From Biscogniauxia marginata (taxonomy: Eukaryota; Ascomycota; Sordariomycetes; Xylariales; Xylariaceae): DNA of 64,000 bases. The stretch covers positions 372,001 to 436,000 of the forward strand of contig MU404064.1 of the NCBI GenBank assembly GCA_022695795.1. The letters are read 5' to 3'. Positions within the stretch are counted from its first letter, which is position 1. Every line of letters starts with the position of its first letter. Both the position numbers and the translations under genes were made by a program. Positions 37,101 through 48,886 of this stretch are shown here, piece after piece. Under the pieces are notes generated by a model. The model searched no databases. It saw only the letters and a list, made by a program, of their open reading frames with translations, and had not been told where the DNA came from.

Positions 37101-37570
37101 ACAGCATCGACAACGGCAAGCTCTGAGTTGGCCGGACTCCAAGATAAGTGCACAATGGGGCCACCGAGGAGACTAGACCATGGGGCAATGGTCTTAGGCT
37201 CACTTAAAGCCCAGGAGGCATCTTTAGGATCAGCGCGGAGGTATCTCAGCTGCAAAGACTGACCATCCGGCGCAATGAAGGCTATGGTGCCTCCCTTAGA
37301 CCAGGCAATACCCCTAGAAAGTATTTTAGCGACAAGCTCGAATAAATGAGTGGCTTATAGTTCAGAGTAGACTTACTGGCGACAGCCTCGGCCGCGAAGT
37401 TCATCTAATCTCTGTCGCAAGCGTCTACTCAGCGGCCGCGGCGGCAAAGCCAACGGAACGCCATCACCGAAAAGATCGTCAACGTCGTCCAAGTCGACTT
37501 GCATTGGTTCTCCTCCTCCCATTCCTGCCATGGTCCCATCCAGGATGAGAGGCATCTTGTTGTTCGTCAT
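34178..37570 (-). CDS. med16: Mediator complex subunit 16 (Med16/Sin4)
   Basis: Nine exons: 37570-37377, 37313-36962, 36904-36649, 36595-36150, 36099-35880, 35820-35704, 35649-35536, 35482-35201 and 35157-34178, giving 986 aa, a usual length. Med16 is a tail-module subunit of Mediator, which links gene-specific activators to RNA polymerase II in the nucleus. The N-terminus has the characteristic acidic VDLDDVDDLFGDG segment. WD-like beta-propeller sequence follows (GIAWSKGGTIAFI, IVHLSWSPANSELAVVD). A long helical C-terminal part ends in a Cys-rich knuckle (CARCGNVMED, then MCCCGGR). The splice between exons 7 and 8 (intron 35535-35483) is the least certain, because several weak acceptors lie close together. 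Codon use is less G+C-biased than in the secreted enzymes. It is transcribed away from the sirtuin gene. Confidence 0.9.
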
Positions 37571-38220
37571 GAGTAGAAACCAACAAGATTCATTGGCAGG
37601 TATATGACAGTTTGTTCAGTTTTCCCTAGGGCCTGGGCAGGGGTAGAGGTTTGAGGTTGTCCCAAGCCATAACACGAAACAAATAGTGGCAACCTATGAG
37701 AAATGAGCGGTAGCTCAGGGAATTGAGAAATATATCTATCCACTAAAGAAACTTCAGAAATAAGATGAATTAATATGTTTGGTCGTGTGTCTCGAGAGTG
37801 GTTGATGACGGACCTTGATAGGCGAGGCTGAAAGGTTATTTGCTAACAAATGCAGCGCGGCGCGTTGGATTTCCTATTAACAGGGATCTTTGCGCATTTG
37901 AACAGGTGATGCAAGTCGACAGGCGGACTCTAGGCTGTAAGGGGTTAGCGTGTGGCTAGGCTGCAGGAACGCAGCCACGAGTGACATCGATCTGGGACAG
38001 GGTTTGTTTCCGAAGGTCCGCTCTTGTGGCTTGAGAGACCCGCACAGAAGGAACAAAGTGGCACCAACTCGGCATTCCATCATCGATCGACCCCCCGGAG
38101 CCCCTCTAATTTTGTCTCTACGAAACCGCGGGGCAACCAAATCATATCTACCTACCTAACTAACCATCATTATACACAGCTTTGACAATCAAATATCGGT
38201 CGCCTCAAGACATTCTCAAT

Positions 38221-38420
38221 ATGGGTGATACCAATAACGACTTGCCTGTCGATTTGAGGTCGATGGTCTACAACAACTTGGATTCTATCAGCTTTATGAG
38301 ACCATGAAATATAGACGTCCGACACAACAGTGTCGCACGAATGGCAAGAATTCTTCGAGAAGCAGACCTTCAAGCGATTGGCTTTATGTCAACCAAAGTC
38401 ATCTGCCAAGCCTGTACAAC
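38221..38420 (+). pseudogene. decayed F-box-like protein fragment
   Basis: One frame starting at the ATG at 38221 reads MGDTNNDLPVDLRSMVYNNL and stops after 28 residues. A second frame, about 20 nt further on, reads SHEWQEFFEKQTFKRLAL. Joined, these look like the start and the reply segment of a large fungal F-box-like family (LPxExRxMIY, then CREWQxxFExxTFxRL). The frame change, the stop and the lack of any continuation suggest a broken relic. I recognise it only by memory of the pattern, so chance resemblance is possible. Confidence 0.35.
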
Positions 38421-39813
38421 CTTCTAGCAAGAGCCTTGAGGCGCCACTGTTCGAATTGAAAGCTTCGCAACTTTGGAAGGCTTTGGAAGATCAGGTCAAG
38501 AGGTTTTCCGAGTAGCCGGAGTTTGGGGCCCAAACTAGGCACGGCCTGCATTCCATGATACCAGCCACGGGAAGGGTCGTGATGATCTATGCGAGGCGCT
38601 GTTTGCATTGACCTCCTCGTTGCTTTTCTTCGGAAGAGCATGGAGTCGCAGGTGTGTCGTGGAAGCTCGACTCGCAGTCACAACTTACGGGACCAACGTC
38701 TTCGACTTCCGCTGAGAACTCTTTAGAACTCCTGAAGATCTGAATGTGCCCCTCCAAGGGATCATACACATATAGAAATAACTAACATACTGGCTTACGA
38801 GATCAGATACCATGGCCCTGTTTGAGGAAGCTATGCTCCTCTGCTCAACAGCTGAATTGGGAAGCCGGAAACATGAAGCATGTCCGGCAGAAGCCCCCGG
38901 CACATGCCTAAGATGCCTAAGATACCCGACGATGTGCGTGAGAGCCGGTCCGGCGGCAAGAAGCATGCTTCTGCTTGAGTATCGATGACCCTGGCCGGTA
39001 CCATACTAGGTTAGCGTGTTTCCAGACCTTGGCTGCTCGGTTGTCAAGGTCGGCAGGGACAGTCAAGCACAAGGGTATGTGTGTTCACCGTAAACAAAAA
39101 TAAGAGTTGTTTAAATCTGCTATATACGTAAATAATCTATTATTACAAGTTTTAATTATGTCTTTTATAACTCATATTATAAAAATAATAAAGCCACAAA
39201 GCTCAATAAGAATATTAGTCAAGTTTCTGCCTACCTAAGCCTTAACTAACTAATAACTGCACTTAGGTAATGTTATTACTTAGACTCTACTCCGAGGCAT
39301 ACTACCTAAGGCTCAGCCGTTCAGGTACCTATACTTAGGTAGGTAAGTAAGCAAGTACCTATCACCGCAATTCCCCCCCCCTATCCAAGAATGCCCATTC
39401 CACACTTGAGAAAATCTCGGTCTGACTGGGTCAGATTTTAAATCTGCAGACATCAAATAAGCGAGAAGGCTCCAAACAAACCAAAGCTAAAAACAGCCTG
39501 ACAAGTCGGTCATAAGTGGTCAGCCTTTCTCTTTTCTGCCAACCTCCCCCCCAATCCGAATCTTCGACATAACAACCCAACTCCTTTCCGCCTTTCCGCC
39601 TTTGCACCTTTCTCACCCACGGCAGACAACGCGAATTGCACACGTCGAACGTGCGCATGAAAGACGCGACCAGAAAGGGAACCTTCACACGCTCCTTATG
39701 TCCCCTGTCATTCAGACTGAGCCATTTTGTTTACCACCTATTTCAACGCCAAGAGACAGAATAAAGACTGCGTCATGGTATAGCCGTATGTAATACAATT
39801 CGTACCTTCATGT

Positions 39814-39848
39814 AGCAAGCAAGCAGGCAAGCAAGCGAGCAGCAAGCA
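39814..39848. repeat. imperfect GCAA/GCAG short tandem repeat
   Basis: About eight imperfect units of AAGC/CAGC lie some 210 nt upstream of the sirtuin start codon. This is ordinary simple-sequence DNA in a leader or promoter. Confidence 0.7.
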
Positions 39849-40056
39849 GTAGTTACCGTTAAAAGATCTACAACATCACGTACTGCGACATAACCGGCGA
39901 TAGCACACAAAGGGCGCTCTTCCCTCGCCTTTTCTCGTCCTCGTCCTCGTCCTCTGCCTCTACCTCGTCCTCACCCTCACCCTCACCCTCGTCTCCGCTA
40001 GCTAGGGGAGATAATTGCCGACCAACCTTAGCGTCCCTTACATTCATAACAACATT

Positions 40057-42119
40057 ATGGATACCTCATTACTGTCCTCAACGTCTGAGCTCTCCGACCC
40101 TCCCTCCTCCGATCCTCCTTCATCCCCACTGTCGATGCTTTCCCGGTCGCCAACAGTTTCTCCGCGCACCTCGCTGGCCTACGATCCCCATCCTCACCGC
40201 CTGCCATCTCCTCCCTCTTCCATGATACATTCGGGCAGCGCATCGCCAATGAAGCCCTCCGACGCCCCGGAGCTCGAGATCCACGTCAATCCCGATGGCG
40301 CTCCGCCCGCCAAGCGACGCCGTCTCGAGCGCAAGCCGCGTACCACCGAGTACCTCGATCTCAGGGCCGCTTCCGAACAGAGCCATAAGGACGAGGAACT
40401 CCTAGACCAATTGACTACCGTTCTGCGCAAGAAGAAGAAGATTGTTGTCATTGCCGGCGCCGGCATCTCTGTCTCTGCAGGAAGTGTGTAATTTTTTCTC
40501 CCATGTTATTTCATTTTTGTTTATTTATTTGTCCTTGTTATCAAGCCAAGCATGTACTACATGTTACAGCAGAGTAATTAATATTCTTCTCTCTGCTAGT
40601 TCCCGACTTTCGATCCTCGACAGGCCTCTTTGCTACCTTGCCCAAAGATCACAAGCTGAAGGGCTCTGGCAAACACCTCTTCGATGCCTCTGTTTACAAG
40701 CACGACGACACTACTTCCTCCTTCCACACCATGGTCCGCGACCTATCCCACCTCACGAGAAACGCCAAGCCTACACCCTTCCATCACCTAATCGCCTCGT
40801 TGGCCAAGGAGGGTCGACTGTTGCGCCTATATACCCAGAATGTCGACGGCCTTGACACGTCCATGCCTCCGCTCTCCACCACCGTCCCTTTGAACCCCAA
40901 GGCGCCTTGGCCTAAAACGATTCAGCTTCACGGCGGTCTTGAGAAGATGGTCTGCTCAAAATGCAGCGAGATCAGCCAGTTTGACGGCTCTCTCTTCGAA
41001 GGCCCCGAGGCACCCCTCTGCAAGGGTTGCAAAGAGACGGACAACGTGCGCACGGCTCACGCTGGCAAGCGGAGCCATGGTATCGGGAGACTGCGACCGC
41101 GAATGGTCTTGTATAACGAATACAATCCTGACGAGGAATCCATCGCCAACGTTGTTCGCGCGGATATCCGCTCTAAGCCCGATGCCGTCATTGTCGTTGG
41201 TACTAGTATGAAGATCCCGGGTGTACGAAATATGGTCAAGGATATGTGCAGGGTAACGCGGGAACGCAGAGATGGCATCACCGCCTGGATCAACCTAGAT
41301 ACTGAACCTACCGGTGCCGACTTGAAGAACTGCTGGGACCTGGTGGTGCGCGGGAAATGTGATGATGTCGCCTCGCTCGTCCAGTTGCCCCGGTATGACG
41401 AGAGTATTGACCAAGGAGAGGAGACTTTGGTGGACTATAAGAAGTACGAGAACGACGTGCGGCGCGTCAAATTAGAAGTTGAAATTCGGAAGAATTCATC
41501 GGAAGCCAACATCAAGGACGAATCGCGCGATAGTACTCCTACTGAAGTCAAATTGCAGTCCATCGACAAGGTCCAGGGCATTCCTACACCTACAGCTAGT
41601 CCCAAGATACGGACGGCCCTGCCAACGAAGCAGGTACATAAGTCGAAACAGACTCAGCTTTCATTCTCGACCAAACCCAAGAAGGTTAATACAGCTGCCT
41701 CAGCAAAGGCTACCAAGGATATCAAGAACACTAAAGGAAAGACGACGACACAGCGCAAGAAGAAGCAGTCAAAGACGGTCGAGCCGGTGCCGAAAAATAC
41801 CATCAACACGACATTTAAGGCGACCAAGGCAAATCCTGCCATGGCCGCCAAGATCCCCGCGAAACGTGAATATTCTGCTGATCCGGCCCCTTTCAATATC
41901 GAAGCGAAGAGTCTAATGCGCGAGGACTTCTCACTCCGCCCGCGAGCGATCCAACAGCCGCGCGACTCTTTCGAGGCGCAGAAAGACGTGGACTCTCAGC
42001 TCCGGCACGACATATACTCGGCACGACCAGTCACCCCCACGCAGCTGGAGCGCCGGACTTCGCAGGACACGGTTTCACCCCCTTCGAAGCCTCGAGGAAT
42101 GGGGACCTTAATCGACTAG
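40057..42119 (+). CDS. hst3: Hst3/Hst4-type NAD-dependent protein deacetylase (sirtuin)
   Basis: Two exons: 40057-40483 and 40600-42119, giving 648 aa. Sirtuins of this class remove acetyl groups from histone H3 K56 in the nucleus and support genome stability. The NAD-binding motif GAGISVSAGIPDFR (residues 134-147) is split by the intron. TQNVDGLD (about 221-228), the catalytic His 253 in IQLHGGL, and a zinc site C261/C264 with C282/C285 are present. GTSMKIPGV and the NLD motif complete the core. The N-terminal 100 residues are Ser/Pro-rich. The C-terminal 200 residues are Lys-rich and low-complexity (KKKQSK), as in fungal Hst3/Hst4. The donor GTGTGT at 40484 was chosen because it gives the invariant IPDFR; the next GT would not keep the frame. 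Choice between Hst3 and Hst4 is not possible from sequence alone. Confidence 0.92.
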
Positions 42120-43911
42120 ATATAGACGAGGTCTGTACAGTATTTGGAGCAGCTTGTCTGATATAATAGAGGAGAGGGAGGGGTCTTGCACTGGATCTTC
42201 ATCATATTGATTCACTTTTTTCGCCCTCCGCCTTATATGTAAACATTGTATTGCATAGCGCAGCACAGGAAGGCACAGTGTTTTCCGGGATGCATAGACG
42301 AGAGAGATACCATACCACAAACATACATACATACCCTCTACCCGCCGCCGTAACCTAGTGTGTATACTCACTCTTGTCTACAACTAAGAGGCGGGAAAGG
42401 GTGAGGGGGTTTTCTGTACATACATATATTGATAGGCCCTTGTATATATTATTATAACACGACGATTTCGGACTATACACATTAGAAAAGTGAATGAATG
42501 AAAAAAAAAAAAGTTAGGAAGTTTTTAAACCCGTTTGGTTTTTGGCGTCGGCTCTTCTCTCTCCCCCTTATATTTCCTTTCTTAATCCAAGGCTAGGGGA
42601 TGAGAGGAGAGGAGATAGGAAGAGCTGATAAATGACGGGATAGATGGACACCAGAATTTAATCGAGCATTTCATAACGGCGTTTAAAAGAGGGAGAGGGA
42701 GAGGAGTGGGAACGAAACGTGTATGTTGAGATCTCTGGGGGGACTTCGTGGATGTTAGCCTCCCATTTTACTAGTATTTCTACCTTTCCATACCTTACAG
42801 GATTATATAGGTAAGAAAGGAGTGAATAACTCGTGGTTTATATAAGTAATGCCTAATAATAAAGTGTTGGTACCTTTAATTACAGCTTTTCCATAAGAAA
42901 AGGGAGGTAACAGGTAGGTAGAACAAATCCCCCCTCCCCTCTCTCCCCTCTTCCCTTCGTGACTAGCTACGTAGGTATATAGCCAGTCAGGTTATATGTC
43001 CTAGGGATTTTACACACACAGGACACCTCTTTCATGCCCAGGTCACGTGGCCACAGTCTAAGCAGAGAGCAGCAAGCAAGTTGGGCTGACGGAGCAAAGG
43101 GGCCACGGTGGCCTGACTTGTCGGAAGCAAAGGGACAAGCAAAAGCTTGTTCGGGTTTTTTCTTTTCTTTCTTTGTTTCTTTTCCTAGATCACCCTTTTT
43201 CGTAGTTACGCTGAAGGCGCCTATAACTAAGTAATTACCGCTACAACTAGGTATTACCACTACTACTCAGAGTAGAAGCAACACTTGCACGAAGTGATCA
43301 TAACTGACTAGATGCTGTCTAGCCTAGGTACAGCATCCACCTCCCTGGTTTTTTTTTGGATTTTGATTTTTTTTTCTCCTTGTCAAGGATAGAAAAAAAA
43401 GGGGAGAGGACATCAATCCTGCCATTTTAAGGCACCTAGAATGCACCCTTCTTCCCTGCACACGATTCCATCGATCCGTATATCCGCATACCTATCCGTA
43501 CTTACACCCTACAGCCCCGTCCATAACTAAAGAGCTAGGGGGTACGGATGTCTAGATCTTACCGGCCATAGTCCTCGTCTTGACATGTTCATGCAAGGAA
43601 CAATGCTGAATCACGTGTCTTGTGAGTGTATACTTCCCTCCCTCTTGTTCGTCTAGAATGCTCTGGTCTCTCCGGAGGCCAGAGCCCGATGGATATAAGC
43701 AAGACGGAGATGTGCAAACATCCCGGTCATAGAACTCCAGTTGCCTATAACATGGATGCTTTTTCTGGGTATGAATTCATAATTCCAGACCCCAAGAACC
43801 CCTTGGTCTAAAATGCCATACCGTAACGCCGTTCAATGCAATATCGTGAAATAACCAGACGGTTGAACGCCGCGTGCAATCATCCCGTTGGTGGTGTGTA
43901 CATGGGTTTTC
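42120..43911. other. intergenic region between convergent sirtuin and CHD1 genes
   Basis: It contains both 3' ends, A- and T-runs (42500-42515, 43350-43375), TAGGTA words near 42905-42985 and a GA-rich stretch near 42690-42705. The frames 42967-43260 and 43626-43811 have no recognisable product. No gene is called. Confidence 0.6.
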
Positions 43912-46900
43912 TTAGTGAGTCGCTTTCGAAGACCCACTCCGAGAAGAACCTCCATTAGTGACAACTGACCTGGAATCTTTGGTTTTCGGGGTGTCACCAT
44001 TCTTCTCTTCCGCTTGTTGTTTTAGCTGCTGGTAAAGAGCAGCTAGCCGTGGACCCGTCATCCCCTGCGATGCTGGCTTCTCCGAGGATGACTTCTCTCT
44101 CTCCTTCTCAGGTTTGTTGGAGGACTGCTTCTCGGAAGCAGGTATTCTCTTAGAAATAAATCTCCTGCAGTATTTGTTAGCAAATTCAGAAACAAAGGTA
44201 TTTCACCAGGAGGCCTACCATAGCTTGGGCTTCAGCTCCTCAAGCTGGTCTAACGACAGGCCTGATGTCCTGTGGAGGCCCTCAATAAAATCGCCGATAG
44301 CCATTATCTCAGCCTTCAAAACCTTAGCCCTAGCCTTGGCTACGGGAATATTTGACTTGGTACAGGACTCGACCTTCTCAACATGGGACCAGATGGGTTG
44401 CATGAGTTCGTGGATAACAGGTGCATTCCTCTCGTCGTCTTCGTCCTCGGCCTCTTGCTGGTTGAAGTCGCTCCGACGATGATCTTCTACGCGTCGATGC
44501 TTATGTCGGCGTTCATCGACTTCGCCACTGTGCTTCCTCTTGCTCTCAGGTCTTGGTGTATTAGTATCTCCTATGCTACTACGAGAGCGATGGTGATCAC
44601 TGCGACCATGGGCTCGGTCATGGTCCCTATCTCGGTGCGACAATTTCTTAGAGCTCTGGGGAACAGGTGAAGCTGAAACGGAGCCACCCTTATCCGATCG
44701 ACGATGCCCATTAACCATTGCGTGTGAAGACTTCTTGTTGTTCCGATGATGATTCTCGACGACCTTTTGCGCATTCGCATCGTCGGAATGAATGGAAGTC
44801 AGAACTGATAGCAAGTACTCGGCACGGCGAACCAAGTGAACTGCACCAGGAGCTTTAGCAGCCTTAGTCTCATTCTGCTCTCGTTCTTGCTTCTTTTCAA
44901 TGCGGTGTTCTTCTAAGAAGAATCGGTCTTGCATGTCGAGTTCCCTGTCGTCACGAATCTGTGTCCATGCACCAAATCCGTACCGGTCAATACCGGCAAG
45001 GAGCATTCCGTCCTCTCTAGGACCCCATTCGCAGCTGTAGTGTGCTGCTTTAGTAGCCTCAAGAAGTCTGAAATCCCGAAAATCAGGCTGCTCTCGGATA
45101 ACACGTCGGAGAAGCCGCAGCTGTGGTGGACGTTCAAGGATTGTCTCGGCATTGATCTTCTTGACCTCGCCGAAATCAAACATAACGGCCTTGATATCCT
45201 TTTTCGTCATCTTCTTTTTGGACTGCTGCTCCTGGGCGCGAATTTCATCATTGTTCCTATCCATCACACCTTGCGAGGTAGATACCAGATCCTGGAGCAC
45301 TCCTGCAACGAAGTCCCGATCTCGATCACTTAGTCGAGCATCCCGCAATAGCTCCTCTGGGCGGTCCTCAATGAACCCGTATCGCATGAAAGCCCTAATG
45401 AGATTGCGCGTCTCTTTCTCGTTGAGCGGTCGCCGTGGGTCGGAGAGCATAGCCCGTTGTTCCTCAAGACGCTCTTGCTTAAGTTGCTCCCGCTCTCGTT
45501 TCTTCGCAATACGCTCGGCTCGCTCAGAGTCACCATTAGTCCTTGCACTCTTCAGCGCAGCACGGCGAGGAGCGTTTGCCTCCAACTCCCGCGCTAGGTA
45601 TTCGTCCTCCTTCTTTTTATCCTCTTCAGCCTTAATAGCAGCAAGCTGATCTGCAGGTATGATTTTGTCCCAGTCAAGATTGAGGTCGTCCACTTTGACA
45701 TCAGTGTACTGCATAAAATTGTCCCAGTCAATGCCGCCAGTACTGAGGTTCATCTTATCATCGACCTTTGTCTTGGTGACTTCGGCATTCTCAAGAATCG
45801 AGTCAATATCGAGCTGTTCAAGCCTCTCTTGGTTTCCTGATTGTTCAAACATCTTTTGGGATCGCATCTTCAGGACCCACTGGATATCATCTGCGGACTT
45901 TGCTTCATCCATCCTAAGACCCTTTTGCCTGAATTCCTCTCTGAATGCCTTGCCATCATCCGTAACACCAGCTTGTATGGCAAGGTATTCAAGCAAAAGC
46001 TTGTTGCGGGCTCGTTCAAGAACTTCCTCTTCAATGGTTTCCTTGGAAACGAGCCGATAAACAGTAACAGGTTTCTTCTGCCCTATTCGATGAGCTCGCG
46101 CCATTGCTTGGAGATCAGCCTGAGGATTCCAATCAGAGTCGAAGATGATGACAGTGTCGGCAGTCATCAGATTAATTCCAAGACCACCAGCTCGTGTTGA
46201 GAGAAGAAAGCAGAAGTCGGAGCTATCTTCAGCGTTGAAATGATTTATAGCTAGACGTCTGGGGCCAGCACTAATGGTACCGTCTAGTCGCTGGAATTGA
46301 TAACCACGAAGTCGTAGATAGTCTCCAAGGATGTCGAGCACTTTTACCATTTGACTGAAGATCAAGACACGATGATTGTCTTTTTTCAGCTTGGCAAGCA
46401 GCTGGTCGAGCAGCATCATCTTTCCACTACTCGCAATCAGACCCTTGATCTGGTCTTCGCGACGTTCACTTCCGTTGAGGACCTTTTCCTCCGCTCCAGG
46501 GAACATGTAGGGGTGATTGCTGACTTTCTTCAGCTCCATAACAATGTTCAACAGAGATGATTTTTGGCCGTTATTGCCTTCGTTGAGGGCGGCATAGTTC
46601 CTCGTGAGAATATTCTTGTAGTACTCGAGTTGAACATCGGAAAGCTCCACGCGAATGATCTTCTCAGTCTTGGGCGGAAGATCTGACTCCACTGTCTCCT
46701 TCGTACGTCTCAAGATGAAGGGAGCAATAGCAGCGTGTAAATCCTGGAGTTTGGTTTGGGCGTCGGCGGCAGCCAAAGTATCCAGATCCTCGTCAATATG
46801 AACTTTGCCAGGATTTAGGAAGTCCAGAAGTGAGGAAAGCTCAGCAAGGTTGTTCTGGATCGGAGTACCAGTAATCAGAACGCGAGCGGGCGCACCAAAG

Positions 46901-48886
46901 CTCATCAACTCAGAGTACAGTTTGGCCTCTTTGTTCTTTAGCCGATGTGCTTCGTCAACAGCAAGTGCTTGCCACTTGATTGTTCTCAGGAAGTCAGCAT
47001 CCATCAAGATGTACTCATACGAGGTCACAAGAACGTTGAACTTGTGCTTCTTTGGGTTGCCGTTGAACATTAGCTCATGTTCTCGGATAGTGTTCCGAGC
47101 TTCAGAATTGCCAAGGTATACAACATAGTTCAGATCCGGAGACCAGAGGTTGAACGTATCACACCAGGCCGGAATGACACTTAGAGGAGCGACAATAAGG
47201 AAGGGTCCTTCCTGTTTGCGTTCATTGCGCAGCCAACTCAGGAAGGAAACTGTCTGGACGGTCTTCCCGAGACCCATTTCATCGGCTAGAATGACATTGT
47301 TCGCCCGGCACCAATTGAGTGACAGAAAGTTCAACCCAGTAAGCTGAAAGCCTCTCAGCTCGCCGCCTTTGATGTAGCTAGGTTGCTTCTCAAGCTTCAG
47401 GAACTTGCTGCGAGTAGCAGGATTCGACTCGTTCTTGTCCGAAGTCCACGATCGAGACTGTCTGTCGAGGAATTGATCAATCTTGTCTTGAGCCTGGGCG
47501 CTGATAGTAGCAGCGAGCTCCCATGTGCAGTGTTCATAAGTCAAGCCCTTCCACTTGATGAAATATTCTCGGCCCTCCTCACCGCTCCGTTGGGCCACGA
47601 CGCGCTCGACTTTTGTGTAGTCTTCAAGTGCGTCCTGTTCGCGTTCTTTATCTAGCATGTACTGCTCACGCGTCTCTGGGGGTATGTCATCGCCGGCAAA
47701 CTTCAAGTCTAGTTCGTACTCGACAAACCGCTTGTGATAGTTCTCGAGTTTGCGGAACCCGCGATATCCACGGAGGACTTCCATGGTATCCCATGTATTA
47801 TGTAGGTACGATTTTCCTTGCCACTTGATATTATACTCGAAATCATCTCTAGTGGCATCTTCGGTCATTTCGCCGCCATCTTTGACGCGATGACCGACGA
47901 CCTTCTCAATGTACTGAGTATCCTCTTCGATATCTCCACCACCCCAGTAATTGGGTGTAAGCTCAGATTCATCCTCATCATCGACATCGCTTTCCTGGTA
48001 CGTCTGCACTTGCTGGGCGGCCCGGCGGTTCGACCACCGCAGTGAGGATTGCGGCTGGGTTTGTTGGCGGCGGGCTTTCTTGATGAGTGATTTAGCTCGG
48101 GCTCCACCATAAGTATCGGAATCCGAGTCATCTGCAGGCGTTTGACGTGCTGGTGTGCCTCGTTTAGAAGCTATGTTGTGCACTCCTGGTCAGCGGATGG
48201 ACAATAGTACACAACTACAAAATACAAAATACAAACGTACACTGTCGTGATACATGTTCTGCACGAAGCTTCTTCGTCCGGCGATTTGTGGGAACAACGT
48301 CGGAATCGGAATCATCGTCGGAATCGACCTGCCAAATAAGATGTCAGTACTTGCTTGGAAAAGTCGAATGCCGGCATGAGCAGCAGTGACTTACGACCTT
48401 GGGTTGTTTGGTAGGGCGCGACTAGTAATTTGGTCAGCAACAGTACAAGAGTTAGCAACTGCTACTACGTACGCTTCTTCTCAACCCATATAGCTCAGGA
48501 TTTTCGCGTATGTAATCCTCTTCTTCAGCACCAGCCTTTCGCTTGGGAGCGCGACGAGAGTCGTTTGATGTTGATCGGTCGTCTCGAGGCGCGTCGCTTT
48601 GTGAAGGGGCAGGGCTCTCTTCCATATCGAAATCGGCATCGTCAGAGGCATTGCCTTCGTTGTCACTCGAATCGGGGGCATCTTGAGAGTACGGATCGGC
48701 TTCCGCATCTTGGGAGGACTCGTGGCGGACGGAGGATGGAGAGGCGGATGCGGGAAGGGCAGCCGTCTCATTCACCTCGGACAGGTCACTGTCACTGACG
48801 CGATCATCGAGTGTTATCCTAGGGCCGGGGTGTCCCGCTGGCGAAGCATCACCATTAGTCAAGTTTGGCTCCGGCGAGCTCGACAT
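43912..48886 (-). CDS. chd1: CHD1-type chromodomain helicase, ATP-dependent chromatin remodeler
   Basis: Five exons: 48886-48473, 48421-48395, 48328-48241, 48170-44219 and 44164-43912, giving 1577 aa. CHD1 slides and spaces nucleosomes behind elongating RNA polymerase II. In order are an acidic Ser-rich N-terminus, tandem chromodomains (about residues 260-340 and 360-415; YNIKWQGKSYLHNTW, YFIKWKGLTYEHCTW) and the SNF2 ATPase. The ATPase has DEMGLGKT at about 470, DEAH at about 583, and TRAGGLGINL at about 836. A SANT/SLIDE-like region (about 1160-1330) and the C-terminal CHCT/DUF4208 domain (about 1415-1494) follow. Exon 2 is only 27 nt. The exon 3-4 acceptor was set at ATAG (48171), because the stronger-looking CCAG 15 nt earlier in the transcript would create TGA across the junction. 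The gene is divergent from Rli1. Confidence 0.92.

Larger units (their letters stand above)
37571..40056. other. intergenic region between Med16 and the sirtuin
   Basis: The 2.5 kb holds two divergent promoters and an F-box-like relic near 38221-38420. An AT-rich patch lies at 39100-39300, and several TAGGTA-type words at 39230-39365. A GCAA/GCAG run is at 39814-39848 and a pyrimidine-rich CCTCGTCCTC tract at 39937-40000, just before the sirtuin start. No intact gene is seen. Confidence 0.6.

Noticed and set aside
44929..45649. Antisense frames of 134 and 165 aa over CHD1
   Set aside because: CHD1 has continuous family similarity on the other strand here; the antisense products are Ser/Arg low-complexity.
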